Shown in pieces: positions 24,167 through 37,996 of a stretch of DNA of 64,000 nucleotides. The position numbers and the translations under genes are program-made. The stretch comes from Bilabrum cf. latius (Eukaryota > Bigyra: Bicosoecida > Bigyra > Bicosoecida), in the NCBI GenBank assembly GCA_965178125.1, contig OZ237766.1, positions 186,001 through 250,000 of the forward strand, written 5' to 3'. The notes under the pieces were generated by a model. That model was not told where the DNA came from and did no database searches. It saw only the letters and a program-made list of their open reading frames with translations. Positions within the stretch are counted from its first letter, which is position 1. Every line of letters begins with the position of its first letter.

Positions 24167-27100
24167 ATGTCCGGTGCAGTAGACACTCAGCCCGATGAAT
24201 CGTCTGAAATATTGAATATATCTGGAAATGGAGCCGCTGCAGGCTCAGAGACGGGTGACACCGGCGGCGCAGTCTCCAACTCGCCTCGAAACCCAACGGT
24301 AGAGACAGATGCGCCGAGCCGCCCTTCAGACGACAAGAAGCAAGCACCATCCCCGGCTGCACTAGCTAGACAGAAGGCTGCTGCCGAAGCATTGGAAATG
24401 AGGCAGAGGATGCAGTAGGCGCAAGCAGCGCTGGTGCTTCCACTCGCAACTATCCACCGACAGTTGTGCGTCCTTGCGGTAAAGTCCCATGGTACCAAGC
24501 CCCGTGCAGATGCAACCGTGTACGCAACTGCTGTCGTCGAATCTCTCCTTCACATGCTTCTGACACACGCCGTTCGCCTGGCGATGGATGCCGCCAACAG
24601 CCGGTACCGCCGGCCGAATCGCCCCGAAGACCGCATGGGGGGCGGGTACGTGCAGCTGGCACTGCGCCGAGCTCCCGTGGTCTCGGAATTGTTTTCGAAT
24701 TGGAAGCCATTGCGAGAATTGAGCGAGCATTTCCTGGATCAGCACACGAGGAGCGCGCTGGAGGCAGACGGCGAAACCGCGGGAACCTCCAGCGGGATGA
24801 TCCGGGGAACTGCGGGGGGGCCGGGCAGCCCCGCTGCTACCGGTGGTCCTGGGTCCGGTCTGGATGGTGTGACGAGTGCGGTTGCGGGCACGGCAGAGCG
24901 TCTCGCGAGTGCAGGGTCATCTGCCCGTCGCGTGGATTCGGCTGGCCTGCCCTCTGTGGTGGAGGGGGAGGATGACGAGGACGAAGAAGAGGATGAAGAT
25001 GAGGAGGAGGAGGGGGAGGGAGGCGATGAGGGGCGCGCGAGCGGAGCAGCATCGGCTGGTACTGGCGCCTCTCCAAAGAGTCCAGCAGCTTCTGCAGCAA
25101 CGACAGCAGCAACATCGGCCGCTGGTCCGGAATCGAGCGGCGGTCCGTCTAGCGGAACCGGCGCCGGGCAATCCGATATCATGACCCCCTCGGGGGTCCC
25201 CCTGCCCCCCACTGATGAAGAGGTGGCCAGGGCACAAGAAGCCAGCGCGGCGCGATGGTCCCGCAAGCCGGGCGATTCCATCGCTGAGGTGGAGGCTGCC
25301 TCCCTGCTGCAGTCCGCGCACCCGTGCCTCATGCCGGACCACGACTGTTCCCTGCTCGTGGCGGCCATCGGCAGGCAGCTGCTGCAGGAGGTCGCGAGGA
25401 GGGCGGGTATCATCGGTTCCGCAGGCGCCGCGCCTTCGACGGTTCCGCAGACGGGCGCCGCGCTGGACGCGCACAGGATTGCTGCCGCCATCCGCGGCTG
25501 GCTGCCGTCCCCTGCCCTCAAGAAAGCCGTGGCTCTTGGGTCCTTTGCCATGCAGGTGTTCGCATACGTGTGGAAGCCTCCGCCTGCTGTGGCGGTGCGG
25601 CTCTGCATGGTGAAGGGGCACGGGGTGCAGGGCACTGCAGCGGTCGAGGTGCCCGCTGACGTCCCGCTAGCACCGGCCCTTGCCGAGCAGCTCTCGTACC
25701 GATTCCGGATCCAGCCCAAGGAGGCAGTTCTGGTGTGGAGGGGCTAGCCGCTGCCCACCCGAGGCGGTGGAGGTGCAGGTGCAGGTGCCGGTCTGGGCTC
25801 CCCTGGGGGGTCGTCGACTGCATCGCATGGTGGTGCGCCCTCCGCCCAGGACCTGGTCATGCCGCCCGCCTGCGACGTATTCGTCGTCAGGAAGGCGCAA
25901 TGGGCGAACGTTCGCCGAGAGTTCGCTCGACTGGGCCTCGCAACGAGTACCCGGTCCAACACGGGCACTGTGCGCGGCATCCGGAGAGGGGCCCAGTCCA
26001 AGGTCAGGGGCATGCGGACGGACCCATACAGCTACCTGTCTCCGCCTCGTCAGGCGAGGGGCACGTCCGACGGCATGGGTCCGGGGAGTGGTGGTCCCTC
26101 GGGGAGTGGTGGTCGAAGAAACGGCCGAAAGCGACGCAGGGAGAACACCGAGGGTGGCCAATCCGGCGGTAGGGCGGGCGAGGGAGCGGAAGGAGGCCCC
26201 GACTTGCAGGCATCCACTGGTGGATTCAGGCCCGGTCCCAGGGCCCTCCGTGCCGGCGACCCGGAATCGAAATCGAAGCACGGGTCACCCGCAGGTAGGG
26301 GAAGGGGAAGGGGCCGAGGCGGGGGCGGGGGCAACCTGCCTCGGCTCAGGGGCTCGAAACGCGCCGTACCCTCCGGCAGCAAAGCCGGCTCTGGGCCCAG
26401 GCTCATTGCCAGCCCAGAGGCGGGGCACGTGGATGCTTCAGCCGTGGATGGCCTGCCCAGCGCGCGTGGGGCGGAGGACTACGGTAAGAGGTTTCAGGGG
26501 CGCGCGGGGGACGCGAGCCTGTAGGGTGCATCGCATGGTGGTAGCCAAGGCCGGGGGCACCGCCGGCGCAGGGGCCCGGGGTCCGGCGTGTCTTCCTCTG
26601 GGTACGGCCAGCAGTCTCCTTCGGCTCCGAATCGCTGGAAGAGGATGAGGAAGAAAGATCAAACGGTAGCGGAGAGGAAAGAGAGGGAGAAGCAGCAGGG
26701 GGAACCGTCGGGTGCATCGCATGGGGGTGGAAGGGGTAGGCGCGGGCGGGGCCGTGGTCGCAGCCGGCTGGCAGGGGCGGGTGCTTCCGTCGTCGGCGGC
26801 AGCCCCACTCGTCACACCGACCACCCTTACGGCCGGGGCATCCGTGCGGGTGCATCGCACGGTGGTGCAGGCCGACCGGCCAGGGACTGGCGCGCGCGTC
26901 CCCGCGTCGCTTAGAAAGCGACTGCCGCCCTGCTGCAGTCCGTAGAGGGCGCTGTGCCTCGGTTCGAACAGGCGCTTGAGGCGCTGAAGAGAGCTAAAGA
27001 GGCGGCTGGGGGAGTAACAAATACCGGTTATGGCGGTGGCGATGGTGCCGATTCAACTAGCGCGCAGGATGCCCGGCCCTCGACTGCAGCCATGAGCGGC

Positions 27101-27916
27101 CTCTCCCAGGAGGTACTGGCGGTCAGGGATGCACTTGGGCCTCTGCAGGAAGCGGCGGAGGGTGCCATGGCGCTGATCCGGAAGATGGAGAGAGCGGGGC
27201 TTGTTGGGGAACAGGCTGTGCTAGGTGGCAGGGGCAAGGATAGAGGATCGGGCAAAGTTGACGGGACCGACCGGGAACCCAAGGAGCTTGCCAGCGGTGA
27301 GGATCCGTCCTAGGCTGCACTGCAGGGCAGTGCACCCAAGGAGGATCCGTCCCCCGCCATCACCCCGGTGTACCAGGCAACGCGTTCCCCAAGTCCGGGC
27401 GAGCATTCCGACTCCGAGTCGCGGAGACCCAGCAAGCCCGGTGGTGGGGGCAATGGGTCTGCTGCAGCGAGTGGGCTCGTGGTTGCAACCGGCACTGGAG
27501 GAGGGAGTGCTGCGCCAAAACAGCCGAATGAACCTCTTGACTCCGGTATTACCCAATCTGATTCCGAGTCGGTTGCAAGCGGGTCACCTCTCGGTGCATC
27601 TAATGGAGCCTCCAGCGAGCCCGATGGGGGTAGCAGCGAGGGGCAGGAAGCTGCCGGGGTGACCAGCGGCGAGGATACAGCGCAAGGGCCCGGAGGTGAT
27701 GATCCAGGGAGATAGGACGCATCGAGCCCCGCCCCACAGGCGGCCGATGTTTAGATGGATGCGCTTGAAGCGGCTGGTGCAGGCCTGGGGGAGGCCAGCG
27801 CAGACAGCAGCGATGTTGGAGGAGGCATCGAGGAAGGCAACCGGGCCGCGGAGGACGGCGGCCTGGGGGCTGCAGCGGCTGCTGTCAGCCTGAGTGCGGA
27901 TAGTTTGGACGGATGA
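24167..27916 (+). CDS. Divergent histone doublet: H2A-like plus H2B-like folds in one protein, 7 in-frame UAGs
   Basis: One 1,250-codon frame from ATG 24167 to TGA 27914-27916, crossing TAGs at 24416, 25745, 26522, 26912, 27311, 27713 and 27752. Residues about 90-176 follow histone H2A: LPLATIHRQL, then ADATVYATAVVESLL (H2A: AGAPVYLAAVLEYL), LAMDAAN, GGGYVQLALRRAPVVSEL. After an acidic linker (about 264-287), residues about 371-468 follow H2B: LLQSAHPCLMPDHD, a long helix, HRIAAAIRGWLP, then LKKAVALGSFAMQVF (H2B: LPGELAKHAVSEGTKAVTK). A possible ubiquitin-like segment follows (about 475-528, ending LVWRG). The rest is basic, Gly/Ser/Arg-rich tail. Probable role: chromatin protein, perhaps a variant H2A-H2B dimer in one chain. 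NF-Y- or TAF-type folds are alternatives. It lies 125 bp after the ligase stop. Confidence 0.65.
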
Positions 27917-28072
27917 TCTGTGATTCTGGCGCGGTGTTTTCCATGCGAGCATCATCTCTGTTGCAAAACTGCGAGAGATTTCGGGGGGGATCTGATATTT
28001 TGTGGACTCAACTCAAAAGCGCACGCTATCACGAAGAAACATCTGGAACGAGGGCCCGGGACCTACCAGACT

Positions 28073-30480
28073 TCACGCTTCAGCTGCAATGGCCTAAACC
28101 ACCTAAGCTCCACCCTGGGGACCCATTTCCCCATGGAGAGCGTCAGCATTCACGTTCCCTCCGGCGCCCGCTGCCGGCACCCCGTCCTGCTGCCCGTTCT
28201 GAGCCAACCCTGCCTTGACGTTGGCGATCGCCACGGCGAGGTTGTTGTTTTCGGCTGCCCCTACAGCCAGGCTGGCAAAGTCCTCTCGGATCGCCCTTGC
28301 GAGCGCCCGTTTGGCCTTCGCTGCAGCCCTCCTCGATCCCTTCGAGACAAAATCGAGGATCCTTGAGTGGTCCTGCATGACCCGTGAGTACATAGTGTGG
28401 TACACACGCTGTTCCCCGCGCACGTGCTGGTGCTAGGCGGCAACAGAGAGGCGAGCCTTTGCCACGGAAGACCACGAGAGGCGCGCGTTGGCCGGACGAG
28501 TCGGAACCCGCCGCCCTTTGTCCTCCTGCCTCTTCTTCCGCAGCTTATCGAGCACCTACAGGAACTCGACCGACTTCTCCCCGATCCCCCCCAACACGTC
28601 CACCACAAAGGGTACGACCCGCACGCCACTGCGTACCGCCCCTTTCTGCGTCCTCACGGTCCCAGGACACCACTTGTCTTCTCCTCCGATCCGGACGCCG
28701 AGCGCTCCGAGGTCGACGGGCCTGCCGTAGCTGGCCAGCTTCGTGGCATGCGCGGCCCGCAGAGCAGACCCCTCTTGCCAGTCGCTGCCAATCCTCCACG
28801 ACGAGCGGTCCCACCGGTAAGTTGCCGCAGTGGAATCAACCACCGTGACATCGATGAGATAAGCCGTCCCCTCGTGCTCAAAGAATAGGTCGCCTCGTGG
28901 CACGAGCGGACCGCGCCGACCCGGCAGCCGGGCCACTTGGCCCTCTGGCTCCCGGATAGGGCGTCTGCCCGTGGCCTCGCGGACCACCTGCTCGAGCACG
29001 TTGAGCACCCGGAAGTGCCTGCGGCCTGGAAGGCCTCCGCAGACACGCTTGTCCTTGCACGTGGCACCGTGGCGAACTGACTAGATCAGTTCGACTACCT
29101 TGCCCTGCTTCCGGCACCCCGGGCAGATCTGCGTGACGCGCCACGCCTCCCCACATGCACCGTGCGTTGCCCCAAGAGGTTGTGGGGGACAGCTGCACGG
29201 CTGTGGGATGGCGAGGCGCTGGCAGAACATGCCCCGGGCATCTTCAGGCTGGACTCGGCTCAGGACAGAGAGCGGCGCATGCAGCCAAGACCCGGCTCCT
29301 TGGGACCTGGCGGCGCGGATTGTGGCTCGCGCCACTCCTGCGTACTCTCTGGTGACTGCATCGACTGGAGCGAGTCTGTCGTGCGCAAGCGGAGATGAGG
29401 CATCCCAGAGGAGCCTCTCCACCTGCACTCGCTCAGCCAGTGCCGTCACATGGCTCTGGTTGTGCCCTCCTGCGGCACCTTCGAGAAAACGAATAACCGC
29501 CTGCGATGCGGTGGGTGCCGGCTGCTCCCCAGCCAGCTGCCTCGTCACCCATGCCCGAAGGTCCTTCACCTCCAGGCGCCAGGGTTCAGTGGCCCCACCG
29601 CACAGCTCCATACGGGCTGCCTTCTCGGCTGGGCTGCCCAGGAGTTCCGAAGTGCGGGCTGTGTCCCACACCATACCATAGCGTGGGGGGACGTCAGCCT
29701 CCGGAACAAGTGGAAGCAACGGACTCGGGAAACCAGCCATCCCGAAATTGTCTTGCTTCCCCTCTTGTACGAGTCTCCCGTACTTCGAGATTGCGGTCAT
29801 CACAGTGTCCACAAGGGAGTTCAGGCGCGCGGTGCGCCCTCGCAGTGGGTTCAGCAGAGGGGGTGCCTCCCCGGCACCTGCCGCCGCACCTTCCCCGACC
29901 TCCTCCGCCGGGTCCCACTGGTTGAGCGCCACCTGCAGGTGTGGCAGGTTGAAGTCGCGTGCTACCCTCGCCAACCAGGGCCACACATCCAACAACCCCC
30001 CGACGCACATTGCCTCCCGGGTTAAATCGGCAGGCACGAGCCCCACTCCGAGGCCCCCACGGGCAACGGATAGCGGACCCAGCACGTCCAACACCTGTCT
30101 CTGGGCCTGCGAGAGAGCGCTTACACGCATCCCTGTCAGGAACTCCAGAAACGCTCCCTACACCTCCTTCAAATGGGGTGTCACCCCGTCCTTGAGCTCG
30201 GGCAAGAGGCACCCGCTCCTGTGCACGTGCGTCCACGCCGGCACAACGCACCGGGCAAACAGTGCGCGCGCACTGATTGGGTCCAGGTAGGCCAGGCGAA
30301 AAGCCTGAACCACCGTCTCTTCCAAGCGTCCCTTCAAGACTTGTTCGGCCACTCCGACGTCGGTCCCTACCGGGACGCCCAGGATCCTCAGCCCATGCTC
30401 GTGGACCACTCCTTCGAGCCTATCCTCCTGGTCTGGCGCCAATAGGTGGACCAGGCGCTAATAGGTGGCTCGGGAGGGGG
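28073..30480 (-). mobile_element. 5'-truncated LINE (non-LTR retrotransposon), C-terminal half of ORF2
   Basis: The minus-strand frame runs from about 30480 to TGA 28073-28075. It starts within the end of a reverse transcriptase (RILGVPVGTDVG, then the thumb-like AYLDPISARALFARCV, later LSVARGGLGVGL), continues with a Cys-containing segment (CGEAW, CPGC, CKDKRVCGG) and an endonuclease-like tail region (DVTVVDSTAATYRW). The N-terminal half, with the catalytic FADD region, is missing, as is typical of 5'-truncated LINE insertions. TAGs at 30458, 30158, 29081, 28556, 28433, 28103 and 28094 are read through in phase, so the element uses the host code. No clear poly(A) or target-site duplication was seen. 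Confidence 0.72.
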
Positions 30481-30592
30481 AGAAGAACGACGTTTTCTTC
30501 TAGTTGATAGAGATTTCGTTGAAATGTTTGTGGCGTGAAGTTTTATGTAATTCAGATTGGGGCAGCGCCAATAACTTCATGTTCACATCAAC

Positions 30593-32762
<2,170 letters not shown>

Positions 32763-33183
32763 TTGCGATCACCGTCGATGCTATAGTCTCGTGTGCTTGG
32801 TCTCGTGTGCTCGGTGCGTGATTTCGCCACAGACCACATGCTTTTGGGGGGCCTTCGATTTCGATTGGATGACCCGAGATACCTTTCTGATCGCCAAAAC
32901 TGCTTCATGTTATCCCTCTGCCCTCCTTCAAATGTGGACCCGGGCACCACGGAACCACCGTGACGTCTGCGCGGCGCCGACCCCCCCAAGGCAACACTTG
33001 TTTCATAGGCAGCACACCAAAGGGATCACACATTTGGTACTATTGTTTTGAAGTACCGTTACACTATTGTAGTGGGAACAACTGCTGAAGCCCTTCGAAG
33101 GCGTCACTTAAACCATCGCGCTTGCAAATAAGCTCACAACCAGAACTGCAGCCTTGCCAAAGTCTGCTAGCACGACACCGTGC
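32763..33183. other. Intergenic, carboxypeptidase to TIR-like gene
   Basis: This stretch of 421 bp is AT-richer than the genes. It should hold the 3' UTR of the carboxypeptidase and the promoter of the TIR-like gene. I see no coding homology. Confidence 0.4.
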
Positions 33184-36100
33184 ATGGATCCGAAGCAAAA
33201 CAAAAGCGAGATAGAGATGGACAAGCGCTAGACTGGTGCAGCTGGACTGGTGCAGCTCGCTACCCCGGGTCCACCAAGATCAGACATTGAGATCTTGGAC
33301 GACCACTTTAAGGACATTAAGGCAGAGCTTCAGGACCTTGGTATCCTATCTGGCTCTGAAAACAATTCGAAAGTAGTATCTTTGATTGCTGCAGTGATTC
33401 TTGGCTCGAGGTCTTGGCCGGAGCAGCCTTCCGAGAAGCAGCCCAAGCCCGATTATCTCGGGATACAAAGACCATCCACGGCAATGATCAAAGCAGCCAA
33501 GAAGCTGAGGATGGTATTGGACCCAAGTACGTCGCAATCTAGCAGCGCTGGTTCAAGAACATCGGATCAGCGAGCTGCCCGACCCGACAGAGGCGAAAAC
33601 CCCAGGCGCACCACGAAGCACGATCATCGCAATGGACCCTAGGATAACCAGCCGGCCCAGTCTCCAGACCTGGATCGTGGCCGGTCAAGTGGCAACCGCT
33701 CCGATCCGCGATCCGACTCGATCGAGACGGTCAACGCCGGTCCCACGGGCGAGCAGCAGGTGCACCTCGGAACCAGGGAGTGGTTCATGCGGGTCACAGA
33801 GGCAGCGTCATGCGCCTGCATGTGCGAGCCGGGCAAGGTAAGAAGCAAGGTGTGCTGCGGCTACTGCCGCAGACGACTAGCGCCTTGCTGCGACTGCGTG
33901 CGCACGTGTTGCTGCAACTTCGGGCCAAGATACGCGCTAGGCCACTCCACGGCCATGTACAGCAAGCAGGAGGGGCTGGTTGTGTCCACCAACATGCACT
34001 CGGAGCAGACCAAGATGGTTCTGGGCATCACGTTTGTGCTGTTCGGTCTGATGTGGTTGGTCGTGCTGGTAGTGTCTCTCGTGCTGAGGCTGAGCATACC
34101 GGAGTACAGAGACGCGTAGGGAGAGAACCTGGCTCTGGAACAGAATGTCGTGTACATTTTCGTCCTGTTCTTGACTGATGTCTTCCCGGGCTCTTTTCGG
34201 TACGACACAACAGTCGCGATGGTTGTGTCCATCCTGGTCGTTGTCGCGCAATGCGTGCGGTACGTGCTTCGGAGGTCACCCGACCAGCTGCAGCCCAATA
34301 CCGTATCTGTGTCAGACCGTCTGCTGAGCATCGCGCCCGTAAGTGCCCATCGTTTTTTCGTTTCTTACAAGTGGGAACACCCAAAGGGGTCGCTTGTCGA
34401 GATTCAGGGTGTCAACACAGAATCCCACAATGCAGACGACAGGACCAAGCTGCCAACTGAGATGCTTGGATCACGTGGGCCTGATCCAACGCCAGGACTA
34501 AAGCAGTACCTCAGTTCAACAGCGGGTGCCGAGGGCCTCGCTCGCAGCCTTGCACGTGCCCTCCCCAACGCGTGGGTGGACGTCATGAAGCTGCCCAACG
34601 CCGCATCGCTTCATGCTTCCATCTACACGGACCTGAAAGGGGCCATGTCCACCATCGTGCTGATGACACCTGGATATTTGGGGAGCGTGAACTGCAATTT
34701 CGAGCTGCTGTGTCTCCTGAGGATGCACGCCGATGCTATCAGCAGGGGGGAGCGGTCTCGCCTGACCCAGGCGTCCAGGGTGGTGGTGTACCTCCCTGTG
34801 GATGGGGACATGCCTGGACTTAAGTGGCCAGAGTGGACTGATACGGCTGATATCTGGAAAAAGTACAACCGCGAAAGGATCAAGTCATGCTTGCTAGCGA
34901 TGGGTGTGTCAGTGGTAGAGACTGGCTACGATTTGTTGCGGCACATCCACGACCGCATGTTCATGGGGATACGAGGGGACTTGGTGCAGGCACCAAAGCA
35001 CAGCGCAGATGAATAGGACTCAGACTCAGTGGCGAGCTTGCACGCCTGGTGGAGCACAGCCGGCAGGGTTAGGGCTTCGGCCAAATCGGCCGTGGCTGGG
35101 ACAATCGTGCCTGTTGAAATGCCCGGTGGATATGAAGCTCAATGCTGTGCCCTGTGCCCGGCTACGTTTTCCTGCTCCGGGCGCGCGTGCCCTCCCCCGA
35201 AGGCAACGTATGCTGGCAATTTATGGATCGCCCCTGATGGATCCAGCCGGGGCCGCATGCACCGGGTGGCGCCCGGGCTGTGGTTCATAGTGTCGATCAC
35301 TGCGACGCTCTTGTACGGGGTAGTTCACATTGTTTGGGAGGACAGGAAGCTGAATGTCGGGTGGTTGAATGGGATTGACCCGCCGCTGCTTGGCACGGCG
35401 TTAGTGCTGTTGATCATGTCGTGGCTCCTTGCTGACGGAGCTGCTGACCTCAATTGGAGGTACCAGCACAGCCCGTGCATGAACAAGATCTTGCTGGCAG
35501 GGCAGCTGCAGCACGGTTCCAAGAAAGGCTCCTCTAGCTCTAAAGTCTCAGGAGTTGAGAGCTGGGGCGAGAGCAAATCGACAAGGCAAATTACTGGTAG
35601 TGAGGGGACTATTGCTCGGATCCAGGCCTCGCACGAGTATGTGGGTCACCACGTTCGCTACAAACTCAGGTTTGCCTTCATGATGGGTGGTGCAGATGAG
35701 GCAAGCATCCTAGTGGAGAAGGATACGAGAGAGAAGGAGATGAATGCAAAGCAGACATCTGGCAAGGCCGGCGGCAAGTCAGCCTCCGTCCCTTCCAGAC
35801 AGCAGTCTACAGAGCTTCCTATGACGACGGAGCAGGCCATGTCCATTGTGCGGCCTGCTGCAGCTGTAAATACCTGCATGATGCTGCGCGAGCTCGACTT
35901 CTAGGCGATGGAGTACACGTTCCACCCTGGGTCCCGCAATTGGATTCGAAACAGAACGTCTGCCGGGAGCGATACGGATGATATTGATGACGAGCAAGGT
36001 GGTGCAGGCCAGGCATCGCTCGCTCGCTCATCTGTAAGGCGTAGTGGTGACCTAGACCATTCCACCCAGTCTCCACTGGCCCTTCTGAGCCGCGACAACG

Positions 36101-36840
36101 AAGCGACCGGCGGCTCACACAACGGTGGTGCGGCAAGTGCTGCACTTGCCTCCATCAACCATGCCGCCAGCAGCGGCTCGGTTCAAGACGGTGCCCCGGG
36201 AGAGTCACCGGCCGCCCAGTCACCCCGCGCCGTGTTTGCCCACCAATCCGGAGGCGGAGGCGGGATCGGGCAGATCCGTCGCCTCGACACTTCAGCAGCG
36301 TTTGTGGATGCCGTACGTGACGAGGCGGATATTAAGCCTGGTGTGATATACTGCTTCGTGATCTCCACAGTGGCTCAGGCGGAGGCATATCTTGACTTCA
36401 TCTACGGCAGGGATAAAGCGCAGATCGTGCTGATGGTGCACAGCTCGGTGCCGCGCGAAGTTAACAGGATATACGATGCACTCTACGTGGGATACGATAC
36501 CGACAAACGGAGCGACCAGGAAAAACTGCCGCAGGACAGCGTTAAGTCTTGCATTTCGTACATGTGCTGGAGGTTCGGTCCATCTGTATGCTATAGCCAG
36601 TGCCCCTCCTGCTGCCCGTCTTGCTTCTGCGGGTGCTGCTGCTGGCTGGGCATGTGCTGTGGCTTCTGCGGCTACTCGCGGGACAGCGAGTTCAAATCGG
36701 AGGATAGGTGCTGCAATGGCAGGTGGCGTTGCTGCGGAGGGCTGCCTAGTTCGCGTGTTCCCCCCCAAAATCAGGATTTGGCGCAGAATCTGCTCGAGGC
36801 TCTATCGTCCAAGGTGGCGAGTGCCCTGCATCCGGGCTGA
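33184..36840 (+). CDS. Multi-pass membrane protein with TIR-like domain, copy 1, 5 in-frame UAGs
   Basis: Frame of 1,219 codons from ATG 33184 to TGA 36838-36840, crossing TAGs at 33229, 33640, 34117, 35014 and 35902. Order: polar N-terminus; Cys-rich block (CACMCEPGK, CCDCVRTCCCNFG); hydrophobic helices (MVLGITFVLFGLMWLVVLVV; NVVYIFVLFLTDVF; VAMVVSILVVVAQCV); a TIR-like domain starting HRFFVSYKW, with STIVLMTPGYLGSVNCNFEL resembling the TIR 'ivvlS..yl.S.WC..El' strip; two more helices (VSITATLLYGVVHIV; TALVLLIMSWLLADG); a second domain (CFVISTVAQAEAYLDFIYG) and a Cys cluster (CPSCCPSCFCGCCC) near the end. A membrane receptor or NAD-processing sensor is plausible, but the TIR assignment is by eye. 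It is a tandem paralogue of 37997-41506. Confidence 0.68.
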
Positions 36841-37996
36841 AGCAATGTCGGGACTTGATCAAAGCAAATGTCGTCCAAGGTGGCGAGTGCGGATGGCGCC
36901 AATAGAAGCAATGTGGATCCATGCCATCTAGCCCGACTGGTCAGCAAGCAAGCGATCCAAGGATTGCACAGGCTCTGTTTACCCAAATATAAAATATGTA
37001 ACACTTCGCGTGATCGCATGGATGCATGTAACATTCATACATGAGAAATCAGTCCTGCGCACAGTTTGCAGCAACCAGGCGGAGCGGTGTTTCTCAATCA
37101 TTACCAAGCATTTGTTGGTGGAGCCAGCAAGGCCTCTATATTGAGGTAGTGAAGTGGGCTCAGGTCCCGCTCTAGGTGCAGGCACTGCAGGCTCAGATGC
37201 AACGTAGCGAAGCGGAGGAGAACGAGAGTGCGTTAAATGAGGCTACGTTAGTGATGAAGCGCAGGGGCGGCGGCTAGGGAGGGCCATGGCGCGGGATGAG
37301 GGCAGAGTAGAGCAGGTGAGAGCATTGAGGAAGCGAAGAGGATTGGTGGGGTCATCGGGTTGATACGGCGGATTGGAAGTGGGAGGCATAGGCCGGGCAG
37401 GTAGGGGTACCCGGTACGGGCATGTGTGTGACGAGTGGCTCGGATTAGGGGATCAGATCACATGCGGATGAGGAAGTTGAGAGGTCACAATTAGACTCGA
37501 GCGGCAATCAAGCTGCGTGCTATTCGGGCACTGAGGGGCAGCGTTCGCCAGTTTTCTTTCTTGGTAACTTTGAGGATGGGCTCTCGGAGGAAACCAACTG
37601 CAACCATGTGTGACTGTCTGCGAGATTAGGGTGCTGTGTACAACGTGTGATCTCACGACATAAATCGAGATAGATCGCAACTATTAATTGCTCGCAACTA
37701 TTAATTGCTCGCAACTATTAATGTATTTCTCCATCACCGGACCGGTGACAACGGCAAATCCACTCACTTCACAGATAACCTGGGTTGCGCATTGATCACA
37801 GCCTATTCGAAACATTGTGTAGTTTTTGCTACTATCTGGATCAAAGTACTCGAGAGTCACTGCCGTGGTTGCCCCGGGGCCTCACTGCAAAATCGGTATT
37901 TACGAAGCCGGCGTAACAAGCGAGCTTCTACCATTGCAGTGTAGATTATTTTACGATTCTATGCTTGAAATCGATTTAGACTAAGGAAAGAACAGT
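36841..37996. other. Intergenic between tandem TIR-like genes
   Basis: No coding homology in 1.16 kb. Just after the stop, 36870-36890 repeats a 20-bp stretch of the gene's own end (the segment encoding SSKVASA), a small local duplication. One GTGTGACGAGTGG motif lies at about 37427. A 17-bp tandem repeat lies at 37677-37722. Confidence 0.5.
37677..37722. repeat. 17-bp tandem repeat, about 2.7 copies
   Basis: The unit GCAACTATTAATTGCTC occurs twice in full and once in part, head to tail, about 275 bp upstream of the second TIR-like gene. Confidence 0.9.
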
